From Actinomycetes bacterium (GTDB taxonomy: Bacteria; Actinomycetota; Actinomycetes; Propionibacteriales; Propionibacteriaceae): a stretch of DNA of 64,000 nucleotides. The position numbers and the translations under genes were made by a program. Shown piece by piece: positions 42,018 through 50,771 of this stretch. Location: assembly GCA_023458095.1 (NCBI GenBank), contig JAEXAS010000009.1, positions 124,001-188,000 on the forward strand, in the 5' to 3' direction. Numbering within the stretch: the first letter of the stretch is position 1; each line of letters begins with the position of its first letter. The notes beneath the pieces are model-generated. The model did no database searches. It saw only the letters and a list, made by a program, of their open reading frames with translations, and was not told the origin of the DNA.

Positions 42018-45000
42018 ATGGCGGTGATGTCAATGCCACAACGGCCTGCGACTGGTCTGTACGACCCAGCCTTTGAGCACGACGCCTGTGGGGTGGCCTT
42101 CGTGGCCCATCTCAGCGGACAGGCCGACCACGACATCATCACCAAGGGCCTCACCGCCCTGGAGAATCTTGATCACCGCGGTGCCACGGGCGCCGACGCC
42201 GCGGCTGGTGACGGCGCCGGCATGTTGCTGCAGATCCCGGATCGTTTCTTCCGTGAGGTCGTCGACTTCGATCTGCCCGAGCCCGGCCACTACGCGATGG
42301 GCATGGCCTTCCTGCCTGCCGACCCCACCAAGCGCGCCACCGCGAAGCGCACCGTGGAATACCTGGCCACCGAAGAGGGCCTGGTCGTGCACGGCTGGCG
42401 GGTCGTCCCCACCGACGACAGCACCTTGAGCCCGGTCTCGGTGGCGAATATGCCGTTCTTCGAGCAGGTCTTCGTCTCCAGCCCCGATCTGGCCAGCGGC
42501 ATCGACCTGGACCGGATGGTCTACCCGCTGCGACAGCGCGCCCGTAACGACGCTGGGGTGTACTTCGCCTCGCTGTCCGGACGCACCACCGTCTACAAGG
42601 GCATGCTCACCACCCAGCAGCTCTCAGCGGTCTTCGGTGACCTGCTCGATGAGCGGGTGGAGAGCGCGCTGGCCCTGGTGCACTCGCGGTTCTCGACCAA
42701 TACCTTCCCCGCCTGGGAGTTGGCCCACCCGTACCGGCTGATGGCCCACAACGGCGAGATCAACACCGTCAAGGGCAACCGGAACTGGATGCGCGCCCGC
42801 GAGGCGCTGCTGGCCACCGACAAGATCCCCGGCGATCTGGAGCGGATCTTCCCGATCTGCACCCCGGGCGGATCGGACTCGGCGTCCTTCGATGAGGTCT
42901 TGGAGTTGCTGCATCTGGGCGGGCGTTCGCTGCCGCATGCGGTGCTGATGATGATCCCGGAGGCCTGGGAGAACAACACCGAGATGGATCCGCAGCGGCG
43001 GGCTTTCTACGCCTTCCACTCCGCGATGATGGAGCCCTGGGACGGACCGGCCTCGGTGACCTTCACCGACGGCACCCTGATCGGGGCGGTGCTGGACCGC
43101 AACGGCCTGCGTCCGGGGCGCTACTGGGTCACCGACGACGGTCTGGTGGTGTTCGCCTCCGAGGCCGGTGTGCTGGATATCGATCCGGCGAAGATCATCA
43201 AGAAGGGCCGCATGAAGCCCGGGCGCATGCTGCTGGTCGATCTGGACGCCCATCGCCTGATCAATGACGACGAGATCAAGGCTCAGCTGGCCGCCGAGCA
43301 CCCCTACGGCGAGTGGCTGGAGCGTTCCAGTGTCGATCTGGACGAGCTTCCCGAGCGTCAGCATGTGGTGCACAGCCACGCCTCGGTCACCCGGCGCCAG
43401 CAGATCTTCGGCTATACCCACGAAGAGATCCGCCAGATCATCACGCCCATGGCCAACAACGGCGCCGAGCCGATCGGCTCGATGGGGTCGGACACGCCGC
43501 TGGCGGTGCTCGCTGACAGTTCCCACCTGTTGTTCGACTACTTCGCCCAGCTCTTCGCTCAGGTCACCAACCCGCCGTTGGACGCCATCCGCGAGGAACT
43601 GGTCACCTCGCTGAAGGCCTCGCTGGGCCCGGAGGGCAATCTGTTGCTGCCCGGCCCGGAGTCCTGTCGGCAGATCGTGATCAACTACCCGATTCTAGAT
43701 TCTGACCAACTGGCCAAGCTGGTCCGGATCAACCGGGACGGCTCGATGCCGGACTACGACACCTTCATCGTGCGCGGCCTGTACCCGGTCGCCGGTGGCG
43801 GCAAGGCGCTGGGCGAGACCCTGGACGCGTTGTGCCAGCAGGTGAGCGAGGCCATCGAAGGCGGTGCCCGCACCCTGGTGCTGTCGGATCGCCACTCCAA
43901 TGCCGAGTTCGCACCGATCCCGTCGCTGCTGTTGACCGCCGCGATTCACCATCACCTGGTGCGGGAGAAGACCCGTACCCAGGTGGGGTTGATCGTGGAA
44001 GCCGGTGATGTGCGTGAGGTGCATCACGTCGCCTTGCTGATCGGTTATGGCGCCGCCGCTGTGAACCCGTACCTGGCTTTTGAGACCGCTGAGGATCTTG
44101 CCCGTCGCGAATGGCTGGTCAACATCGATCCAGAGGCTGCGCTCTACAACGTGCGCAAGGCGCTGGGCAAGGGTGTGCTCAAGGTGATGAGCAAGATGGG
44201 GGTTTCCACCATCCACTCCTACACCGGTGCCCAGATCTTTGAGGCCTTGGGTGTGTCCAGTGAGGTGATCGACAAGTACTTCACCGGCACCACCAGCCGG
44301 GTGGAAGGGATCGGTCTGGACGAGATCGCCGAGGCGACCGCGCGTCGTCACCGCACTGCCTACCCGCCCTACGGCATCACGGTGCCGCACCGGACGCTGG
44401 CCGTGGGCGGGGAGTACAAGTGGCGCCGGGAAGGCCCGCCGCACCTGTTCGATCCCGAGACGGTCGCGCGGCTGCAGTACGCGACCAAGGAGGGCAGCTA
44501 CGAGCTGTTCAAGACCTACACCGACCGGGTCAACGATCAATCCACGCGGATGATGACCCTGCGCGGCCTGCTGGAATTCGATTCCCCGCGTCAGCCGGTG
44601 CCCATCGATGAGGTCGAGCCGGTCAGCGAGATCGTGAAACGTTTCTCCACCGGCGCGATGAGCTACGGCTCCATCTCCTTGGAGGCTCATCAGACCTTGG
44701 CCATCGCCATGAACCGGTTGGGCGGCAAGTCCAATACCGGCGAGGGTGGCGAGGATCGCGACCGTCTCTATGACCCGCAGCGTCGCAGTGCGATCAAGCA
44801 GGTCGCCTCGGGCCGCTTCGGTGTCACCAGCGACTACTTGAGCAATGCCGACGACATTCAGATCAAGATGGCCCAGGGCGCCAAGCCCGGTGAGGGCGGC
44901 CAGTTGCCCGGCCAGAAGGTGTATCCGTGGGTGGCCAAGACGCGGCACTCCACGCCCGGGGTGGGTCTGATCTCGCCGCCGCCGCACCACGACATCTACT

Positions 45001-46550
45001 CGATCGAGGATCTCAAGCAGTTGATCCACGACCTGAAGTGCGCCAACCCGAGCGCTCGCGTCCATGTGAAGCTGGTCGCCGAAGTCGGTGTGGGCACGGT
45101 TGCGGCCGGCGTCTCCAAGGCGAAGGCCGATGTGGTGCTGATCTCCGGCCACGATGGCGGCACCGGTGCGGCGCCGCTGACCTCGGTCAAGCACGCCGGC
45201 GGCCCTTGGGAACTCGGCTTGGCCGAGACTCAGCAGACCCTGCTGCTCAACGGTCTGCGTGACCGGATCACCGTCCAGGTGGACGGCCAGCTCAAGACCG
45301 GACGCGACGTCGTTATCGGTGCCCTGCTGGGAGCCGAGGAATACGGCTTCGCCACTGCGCCACTGGTCGTATCGGGATGCGTGATGATGCGGGCCTGCCA
45401 ACTGGACACCTGTCCGGTGGGCGTCGCCACTCAGAACCCGGAGCTTCGCGAGAAGTACGCCGGCAATGCCGATCACATCGTCAACTTCTTCGAGTTCATC
45501 GCCGAAGAGGTCCGCGAGCTGTTGGCCCAGTTGGGCTTCCGCTCGTTGGAAGAAGCCATCGGCCATGTCGAGGTGTTGCGGGCCCGTACCGGCATCGATC
45601 ACTGGAAGGCCAAGGGGCTGGATCTGTCCCCGATCTTGGCCCAGGTGGAGGTTCCGGCCGGAACCGCGCTGCACCGGGTCACCGATCAAGACCACGGCTT
45701 GGCGGACAAGCTCGATGCGCAGTTGATCGAGATCGCCCAGCCGGCCATCACCAACGGTGAACTGGTCCGTGGCGACTTGCTGGTGCGAAATGTGGATCGA
45801 ACCGTGGGAACACTGCTGGGCCATCAGGTGACCAAAGCCACCCAGGGTGCCGGGCTGCCGGAGAACACCATCGACTTCACGCTGCGCGGCACGGCCGGAC
45901 AGAGCTTCGGTGCTTTCCTCCCGGCCGGCATCACGCTGCGCCTGGTCGGGGACTCCAATGACTACTTCGGTAAGGGACTCTCCGGCGGCCGCCTGATCCT
46001 GCGTCCGCACGAGCAGGCGGTGTTCGCCGCTGAGGAACAGATCATCGCCGGCAATGTGATCGCCTATGGCGCCACCAGCGGTGAGTTGTTCATCCGTGGT
46101 CAGGTGGGGGAGCGCTTCTGCGTTCGCAACTCCGGTGCCACCGCGGTGGTCGAGGGCGTGGGTGATCACGCCTGCGAGTACATGACCGGTGGTGAGGCAC
46201 TCATCCTGGGCCCGACCGGACGCAACATCGCCGCGGGAATGTCGGGAGGTGTCGCGTGGGTGTTGGACCTGGTCGAAGCCCGATTGAACACCGAACTGGT
46301 CGACGCACTGCCGGCCTCGGATGCCGATGTGATCCGGATTCGGGAGTTGTTGGCCAAGCACTTTGAAGAGACCGGTTCAGCGGTGGCCGAGACGTTGTTG
46401 GCCTGCGAGCCCACCGAGCTGGCGAAGCGATTCACCACGCTGGTGCCGCGCGACTACGCCCGGGTACTGAAGGCGCGCGCTGAGGCTGAGGCGGCCGGAC
46501 TGGATGAGGAGACCACGGTGAAACTCATGATGGAGGCCTCCCATGGCTGA
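42018..46550 (+). CDS. gltB: Glutamate synthase (NADPH) large subunit
   Basis: Makes two glutamates from glutamine and 2-oxoglutarate. 1510 residues. ATG 42018 has GGGAG upstream; the frame is open back to 41949 but without homology. Residues 1-23 are the propeptide and Cys24 in HDACGVAF is the N-terminal nucleophile of the glutaminase domain. The FMN-binding synthase domain shows MSYGSISLEAHQTLA, SGRFGVTSDYL, GAKPGEGGQLPGQKV, SGHDGGTGAAPL; the 3Fe-4S cysteines are in MMRACQLDTCPVGVATQ (~1120). The C-terminal GXGXG beta helix is complete (GGRLILRP, GATSGELFIRG). Overlaps gltD by 8 bases. Confidence 0.98.
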   Translation: MAVMSMPQRPATGLYDPAFEHDACGVAFVAHLSGQADHDIITKGLTALENLDHRGATGADAAAGDGAGMLLQIPDRFFREVVDFDLPEPGHYAMGMAFLPADPTKRATAKRTVEYLATEEGLVVHGWRVVPTDDSTLSPVSVANMPFFEQVFVSSPDLASGIDLDRMVYPLRQRARNDAGVYFASLSGRTTVYKGMLTTQQLSAVFGDLLDERVESALALVHSRFSTNTFPAWELAHPYRLMAHNGEINTVKGNRNWMRAREALLATDKIPGDLERIFPICTPGGSDSASFDEVLELLHLGGRSLPHAVLMMIPEAWENNTEMDPQRRAFYAFHSAMMEPWDGPASVTFTDGTLIGAVLDRNGLRPGRYWVTDDGLVVFASEAGVLDIDPAKIIKKGRMKPGRMLLVDLDAHRLINDDEIKAQLAAEHPYGEWLERSSVDLDELPERQHVVHSHASVTRRQQIFGYTHEEIRQIITPMANNGAEPIGSMGSDTPLAVLADSSHLLFDYFAQLFAQVTNPPLDAIREELVTSLKASLGPEGNLLLPGPESCRQIVINYPILDSDQLAKLVRINRDGSMPDYDTFIVRGLYPVAGGGKALGETLDALCQQVSEAIEGGARTLVLSDRHSNAEFAPIPSLLLTAAIHHHLVREKTRTQVGLIVEAGDVREVHHVALLIGYGAAAVNPYLAFETAEDLARREWLVNIDPEAALYNVRKALGKGVLKVMSKMGVSTIHSYTGAQIFEALGVSSEVIDKYFTGTTSRVEGIGLDEIAEATARRHRTAYPPYGITVPHRTLAVGGEYKWRREGPPHLFDPETVARLQYATKEGSYELFKTYTDRVNDQSTRMMTLRGLLEFDSPRQPVPIDEVEPVSEIVKRFSTGAMSYGSISLEAHQTLAIAMNRLGGKSNTGEGGEDRDRLYDPQRRSAIKQVASGRFGVTSDYLSNADDIQIKMAQGAKPGEGGQLPGQKVYPWVAKTRHSTPGVGLISPPPHHDIYSIEDLKQLIHDLKCANPSARVHVKLVAEVGVGTVAAGVSKAKADVVLISGHDGGTGAAPLTSVKHAGGPWELGLAETQQTLLLNGLRDRITVQVDGQLKTGRDVVIGALLGAEEYGFATAPLVVSGCVMMRACQLDTCPVGVATQNPELREKYAGNADHIVNFFEFIAEEVRELLAQLGFRSLEEAIGHVEVLRARTGIDHWKAKGLDLSPILAQVEVPAGTALHRVTDQDHGLADKLDAQLIEIAQPAITNGELVRGDLLVRNVDRTVGTLLGHQVTKATQGAGLPENTIDFTLRGTAGQSFGAFLPAGITLRLVGDSNDYFGKGLSGGRLILRPHEQAVFAAEEQIIAGNVIAYGATSGELFIRGQVGERFCVRNSGATAVVEGVGDHACEYMTGGEALILGPTGRNIAAGMSGGVAWVLDLVEARLNTELVDALPASDADVIRIRELLAKHFEETGSAVAETLLACEPTELAKRFTTLVPRDYARVLKARAEAEAAGLDEETTVKLMMEASHG

Positions 46551-48015
46551 TCCCCGAGGATTCATGACCACCCCGCGTGAGGTGGCCGAGCGCCGTCCGG
46601 TGGACGAGCGGGTGCAGGACTGGCAAGAGGTTTACCCGGGAACCCCCGGGCGGGCCGTGCTGCCGATCATCTCCAAGCAGGCCGGTCGATGCATGGACTG
46701 CGGCATTCCGTTCTGCCACTCGGGTTGCCCGTTGGGCAATCTGATTCCGGAGTGGAATGACATGACCTGGCGCGACGACTGGCGCGGGGCGTTGGAGCGG
46801 CTGCATGCCACCAACAACTTCCCCGAATTCACCGGACGGCTGTGCCCGGCACCGTGTGAGACCGCCTGTGTGGTCGGGATTCACCGTGACCCGGTGACGA
46901 TCAAGAACATCGAGGTGTCCATCATCGATCGCGGCTGGGATGACCGCCGCGTCGTGGCCGAGCCGGCCGCCTGGCACACCGGCAAGACCGTCGCCGTGGT
47001 GGGCTCTGGCCCGTCCGGCCTGGCCACCGCTCAGCAGTTGACCCGCTCGGGCTACACCGTGGTCGTATTCGAACGCGCCGATGACGTCGGCGGGCTGCTG
47101 CGCTACGGCATCCCGGAGTTCAAGATGGAAAAGGACATCCTGAACAAGCGTCTCAAGCAGATGCGGTTGGAGGGCACCGCCTTCAAGACCGGCGTCAACA
47201 TCGGCGTCGATCTCACCGGCGAGGAACTCCGCGACCGCTTCGATGCGGTGGTCTTGGCCATCGGGTCGACCGTGCCCCGTGAACTTCCGGTTCCGGGTCG
47301 GGAGTTGGCCGGAATCCATCAGGCGATGGAGTATCTGCCCCAGGCCAACCGGGTCGCTCGGGGCAAGCAGGTCAGCGACCAGATCCTGGCCACCGGCAAG
47401 GACGTCGTGATCATCGGCGGTGGCGACACCGGCGCTGACTGCCTGGGTACCGCCCTGCGCCAGGGTGCCGCCTCGGTTACTCAACTGGAGATCATGCCGA
47501 TGCCGCCGCAGACCCGGCCCGAACATCAGCCGTGGCCTACCTTCCCAATGACCTACAAGGTCACCTCGGCTCATGAAGAGGGCGGCGAGCGGGTCTACTC
47601 GGTTTCCACCGCGAAGTTCCTCGGCGACGACCAGGGCCGGGTTGCCGGCTTGGAGGTCAACGACGTGGAGTTCGTGGGCGGCAAGCTGGAAGTGATCCCC
47701 GGCACCACCCGCACGATCGATGCGCAGTTGGTGTTGTTGGCGATGGGCTTTGTGGGCCCGGAGCGCGAAGGCCTGGTCGAGCAACTGGGCTTGGAGCTTG
47801 ATCCTCGCGGAAACATCGCGCGCGACCAGAACTTCGCGACCAATGTGCCCGGAGTGTTCGCCTGCGGTGACGCCGGACGGGGACAGTCTTTGATCGTGTG
47901 GGCGATCGCGGAGGGCCGTTCCTGCGCCCATGCCGTGGATTCCCTGCTTTCGGGACGCACCTCGAACCTGCCCAGGCCGATCGCCCCCACCGATCGTCCT
48001 TTGGTTCTGGGCTGA
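46543..48015 (+). CDS. gltD: Glutamate synthase (NADPH) small subunit
   Basis: Passes electrons from NADPH through FAD and 4Fe-4S clusters to the large subunit. 490 residues. N-terminal cysteines CMDCGIPFCHSGCPLGNLIP and CPAPCETACV bind the clusters; AVVGSGPSGLATAQQL (~150) binds FAD; VVIIGGGDTGADCLG (~287) binds NADPH; GVFACGDAGRGQSLIVWAI is the second FAD contact. The ATG lies inside the end of gltB (8-base overlap). Three 17-base tandem repeats begin directly after its stop. Confidence 0.98.
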   Translation: MADPRGFMTTPREVAERRPVDERVQDWQEVYPGTPGRAVLPIISKQAGRCMDCGIPFCHSGCPLGNLIPEWNDMTWRDDWRGALERLHATNNFPEFTGRLCPAPCETACVVGIHRDPVTIKNIEVSIIDRGWDDRRVVAEPAAWHTGKTVAVVGSGPSGLATAQQLTRSGYTVVVFERADDVGGLLRYGIPEFKMEKDILNKRLKQMRLEGTAFKTGVNIGVDLTGEELRDRFDAVVLAIGSTVPRELPVPGRELAGIHQAMEYLPQANRVARGKQVSDQILATGKDVVIIGGGDTGADCLGTALRQGAASVTQLEIMPMPPQTRPEHQPWPTFPMTYKVTSAHEEGGERVYSVSTAKFLGDDQGRVAGLEVNDVEFVGGKLEVIPGTTRTIDAQLVLLAMGFVGPEREGLVEQLGLELDPRGNIARDQNFATNVPGVFACGDAGRGQSLIVWAIAEGRSCAHAVDSLLSGRTSNLPRPIAPTDRPLVLG

Positions 48016-48066
48016 GGCACAGGGCTCAAATCGGCACAGGGCTCAAATCGGCACAGGGCTCAAATC
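48016..48066 (+). repeat. Three 17-base tandem repeats after gltD
   Basis: GGCACAGGGCTCAAATC occurs three times head to tail with no mismatch, starting at the base after the gltD TGA. The unit is not palindromic and forms no strong hairpin. It lies in the 102-base gap before the membrane protein gene. Confidence 0.95.
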
Positions 48067-48117
48067 CGGCCGTAACGATCGGATCCCGCCTAAGCTTGGC
48101 CTGCGAAATGGGGGCGG

Positions 48118-49644
48118 ATGAGTACCTGGTTCAGTCGGGCGGTGGCTGCTGTGCGCCAACCGCGTGCCGACCGGATTGTGGCGGTGGCCATGCTGCTGCT
48201 CTTCGCGTTGGCGCGGGCTGGTGGCTTCGAGGAGCGCGACCCCTATTGGGAGGCTCGGGCTGGCGTGGAGAACCTGGCCGGGCAGCCGCTGCTGCGTCCG
48301 GACACCTGGTCGTGGTCGGGTGTCGGCGGGGATTGGTATCAGAACTCGCCGCTGTGGAATGACATTCTCGGTCTGGGCTGGTTGGCCGGCGGCTTTTGGG
48401 GACTGTTCGCGGTCACGCTGCTGCTGATCGGTGGCTATCTGCTGCTGGCCTTTTTCTTGGGCCTGCTACTGGGCGGACGGCCGCTGCCCGCGTTGGCGGC
48501 AGTCATTCTCACCGTGTCTCCGGCGATCTCGATGATCAGCCCCCGCGGCACCCTGGTTGTGGAGGTCCTGATCCTCGGCGCGGTCGCGGTGGCCGTGTGG
48601 GCCGCCAAGGGACCCTTGGCTCGCGGCGGAACCGCGCTGGCTGCCACGGCGGTGCTGATCGCAAGTGCGGCCTGGTCGACGGTGGGCAACTGGATGCACC
48701 TGTCGTTTCTGATGATCTCCCCGGCGATGGCCGTGGTGTTGATCCCGGTGTGGTGGCTGGCGCCGCTGCCGCGGGCCCGCCGGGTAGCGGTGATCCTGGC
48801 GTCCGGGATCGGCTGGGCGGTGGGGCCGGTGGCCTCGCCCTATGGCCTGGTGCAGGGTTTGCAGCACAGCAGCGAGGTGGCCCGCGTGTGTGAGGGGCTG
48901 ATCCTGGAATGGGTCTCACCGTTCTCGGAGAACTCGCACCCGGTGTTCTGGCTGATGGCGGTGGTCGCGATCCTCGTGGCCGTAGCCATCACCTGGTGGC
49001 TGGTCTGGCGGCTGCGTGGTGGTGATCGCAGTGTGGCGATGGGTGGGCTGTTGGCCCTGAGCCTGATCGGGGTTCCTGCGGCGCTTGCCGGACTCACCGC
49101 GATCAGATTCTTGGGGGTGGCACTGCTGACGCTGGCGCCGGTAGCCGCGGTCGCTGCCACCGATGCGGTGGGGATGCTGCGCCGCTGGTTGCGGGAACAC
49201 TCTCATCCGGGGCTGCTGGCCCGGACACAGGGGGACTACTGGCGTCCACTGGTGGCTGCTGCGGTCGTGGTGTTGCTGCCGTGGGCGTTGGTCGTGGGCA
49301 GCAACCATGCGGTCCCCAAGGAGCTTTCTGCGGTGGAGAAACTTCCAGCCGGGTGCATACTCTTCGCCCCCGGCGGGCTGTCGGCCACCGCGGTACTGAC
49401 CCGTCCGGATGTGAAGGTGTGGATCGATGGTCGCGCCGACTTCTACGGACGGGCACACCTGATTCTCACCTACCGCTACTTCTTCTTGGAGACCCCGCAG
49501 TTGGTGCCGGAGCAGGCGACCTGCCTGATGATGGACCGCAAGGCCAAGGAATCCGATCAGTTGGCGGCGGCGCTGCTGGCCTCCCCGGATTGGCGGGTCA
49601 TCGCCGAAGATGATCGCTATGTGGTTTGGGTGCCGGCTGAGTGA
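48118..49644 (+). CDS. Polytopic membrane protein of unknown function
   Basis: 508 residues from ATG with GGGGGCGG close upstream and TAAGCT at 48091 as a possible -10. About ten to eleven hydrophobic segments span residues 20-410. An outside loop near residues 34-80 reads FEERDPYWEARAGVENLAGQP and LLRPDTWSWSGVGGDWYQNSPLW, and the C-terminal ~110 residues are soluble with KVWIDGRADFYGRAHLILTYRYFF and end ERVIAEDD-like (WRVIAEDDRYVVWVP). Acidic residues early in the first loop, many helices and the IDGRADFYG domain resemble GT-C-fold membrane glycosyltransferase relatives, but I cannot assign one. Its 3' end overlaps the convergent arginase gene by 28 bases. Confidence 0.8.
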   Translation: MSTWFSRAVAAVRQPRADRIVAVAMLLLFALARAGGFEERDPYWEARAGVENLAGQPLLRPDTWSWSGVGGDWYQNSPLWNDILGLGWLAGGFWGLFAVTLLLIGGYLLLAFFLGLLLGGRPLPALAAVILTVSPAISMISPRGTLVVEVLILGAVAVAVWAAKGPLARGGTALAATAVLIASAAWSTVGNWMHLSFLMISPAMAVVLIPVWWLAPLPRARRVAVILASGIGWAVGPVASPYGLVQGLQHSSEVARVCEGLILEWVSPFSENSHPVFWLMAVVAILVAVAITWWLVWRLRGGDRSVAMGGLLALSLIGVPAALAGLTAIRFLGVALLTLAPVAAVAATDAVGMLRRWLREHSHPGLLARTQGDYWRPLVAAAVVVLLPWALVVGSNHAVPKELSAVEKLPAGCILFAPGGLSATAVLTRPDVKVWIDGRADFYGRAHLILTYRYFFLETPQLVPEQATCLMMDRKAKESDQLAAALLASPDWRVIAEDDRYVVWVPAE

Positions 49645-50573
49645 GCCTCGATTTCGGGGTGCATTCGTTCCAGGGTGGACTTGCCGAACAGTGATTCGAC
49701 CAGATCGACGGTCAGCTCCGCGGTCCGGTTTCGCTCATCGAGGGCTGGATTGACCTCCACCAGGTCCAGGGACGCCAACAGTCCGGTGTCGGCGATCATC
49801 TCCATGCACAGCTGGGCTTCCCGGTAGGTGGCGCCACCGCGCACCGGAGTGCCCACCCCAGGGGCCACCTCGGGATCGACGAAATCCAGATCGATGCTGA
49901 CATGAAGATGGGTATCGGCAGTCATCCCCGACAGCGCCCGAACCATGGTGCGTCGCATGCCGATCTCGTCGATGAAGCGCATATCGAATACCTCCACCCC
50001 CTCCGCACGCAGGAAGGACTTTTCGCCGGCATCGACGCTGCGCAGCCCGATCTGACGAATATCCGCGGTAGGCACGGCTGGCGCCACACCGCCCAGGGTG
50101 GTGAGCTCGGCCGGGCCATGCCCGGCCAGGCAGGCCACCGGCATGCCGTGGATATTGCCCGAGGGGGTGAGCTCGGCGGTGTTGAAATCGGCGTGGGCGT
50201 CCACCCAGATGACGCGCAGCGGTTTGCCGAGGGTGCGGCAGTGCGCGGCCACCGCACTGATCGATCCGATGGCCAGGCTGTGGTCACCGCCGAGCAGAAT
50301 CGGCAGTCGCTGGTGAGCCAGTTCGGTGGCGGTTGCTTCGAAGACTGCCCGATTCCAGGCGATCACCTCGGTCAGGTGGCGGTATCCGTCCACCGGTGGC
50401 AGTTGGGGGTTGTCCGGGCCACTCAGATCGCCGACGTCGTGGACCTCGCAGCCGAAACCGGTCAGCGCCTCGGCCAGACCGGCCACGCGCATCGCCTGGG
50501 GTCCGAGCCGACACCCCAACCGGGATGCGCCGACGTCGGTGGGCGCGCCGATGAGACTCACCTGTGCTGTCAC
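49617..50573 (-). CDS. rocF: Arginase
   Basis: Hydrolyses arginine to ornithine and urea. 318 residues from GTG 50573, picked because AAGGAGG lies five bases upstream; the frame stays open 18 codons earlier without homology. All Mn-binding motifs are present: LLGGDHSLAIGS, VDAHADFNT with SGNIHGMPVA, and SIDLDFVDPEVAPGVGTPVRGG. The HGMP motif favours arginase over agmatinase. No ArgR-type box was recognised in the divergent gap to dnaE. Arginine catabolism would supply ornithine or glutamate; no other arginine gene is near. Confidence 0.93.
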   Translation of the reverse strand: MTAQVSLIGAPTDVGASRLGCRLGPQAMRVAGLAEALTGFGCEVHDVGDLSGPDNPQLPPVDGYRHLTEVIAWNRAVFEATATELAHQRLPILLGGDHSLAIGSISAVAAHCRTLGKPLRVIWVDAHADFNTAELTPSGNIHGMPVACLAGHGPAELTTLGGVAPAVPTADIRQIGLRSVDAGEKSFLRAEGVEVFDMRFIDEIGMRRTMVRALSGMTADTHLHVSIDLDFVDPEVAPGVGTPVRGGATYREAQLCMEMIADTGLLASLDLVEVNPALDERNRTAELTVDLVESLFGKSTLERMHPEIEAHSAGTQTT

Positions 50574-50771
50574 CAAGGCCTCCTTGCTAGGTGTCAGATC
50601 AGACGCTAGCCCAGCAGTGCACGGCATACCACCGGATCGGTGATCAGGATGGCTTACTGGGTGAGTCGAGGCGCCGATTGGTCAGTGCTCAGAGTTACAG
50701 TGAAGACCCGCTGACTTCCCCCAGCGCCATGCCATCATCCCACCAAGCCCGATAGGGAGGTCGCGGTCAGC

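Noticed and set aside
43695..46361. 888-codon open frame on the minus strand
   Set aside because: Antisense to gltB, no recognisable domain, same shadow composition.
48016..48066. 17-base repeats considered as regulator binding sites for gltBD
   Set aside because: They lie after gltD rather than in front of gltB and have no dyad symmetry; kept only as a repeat.
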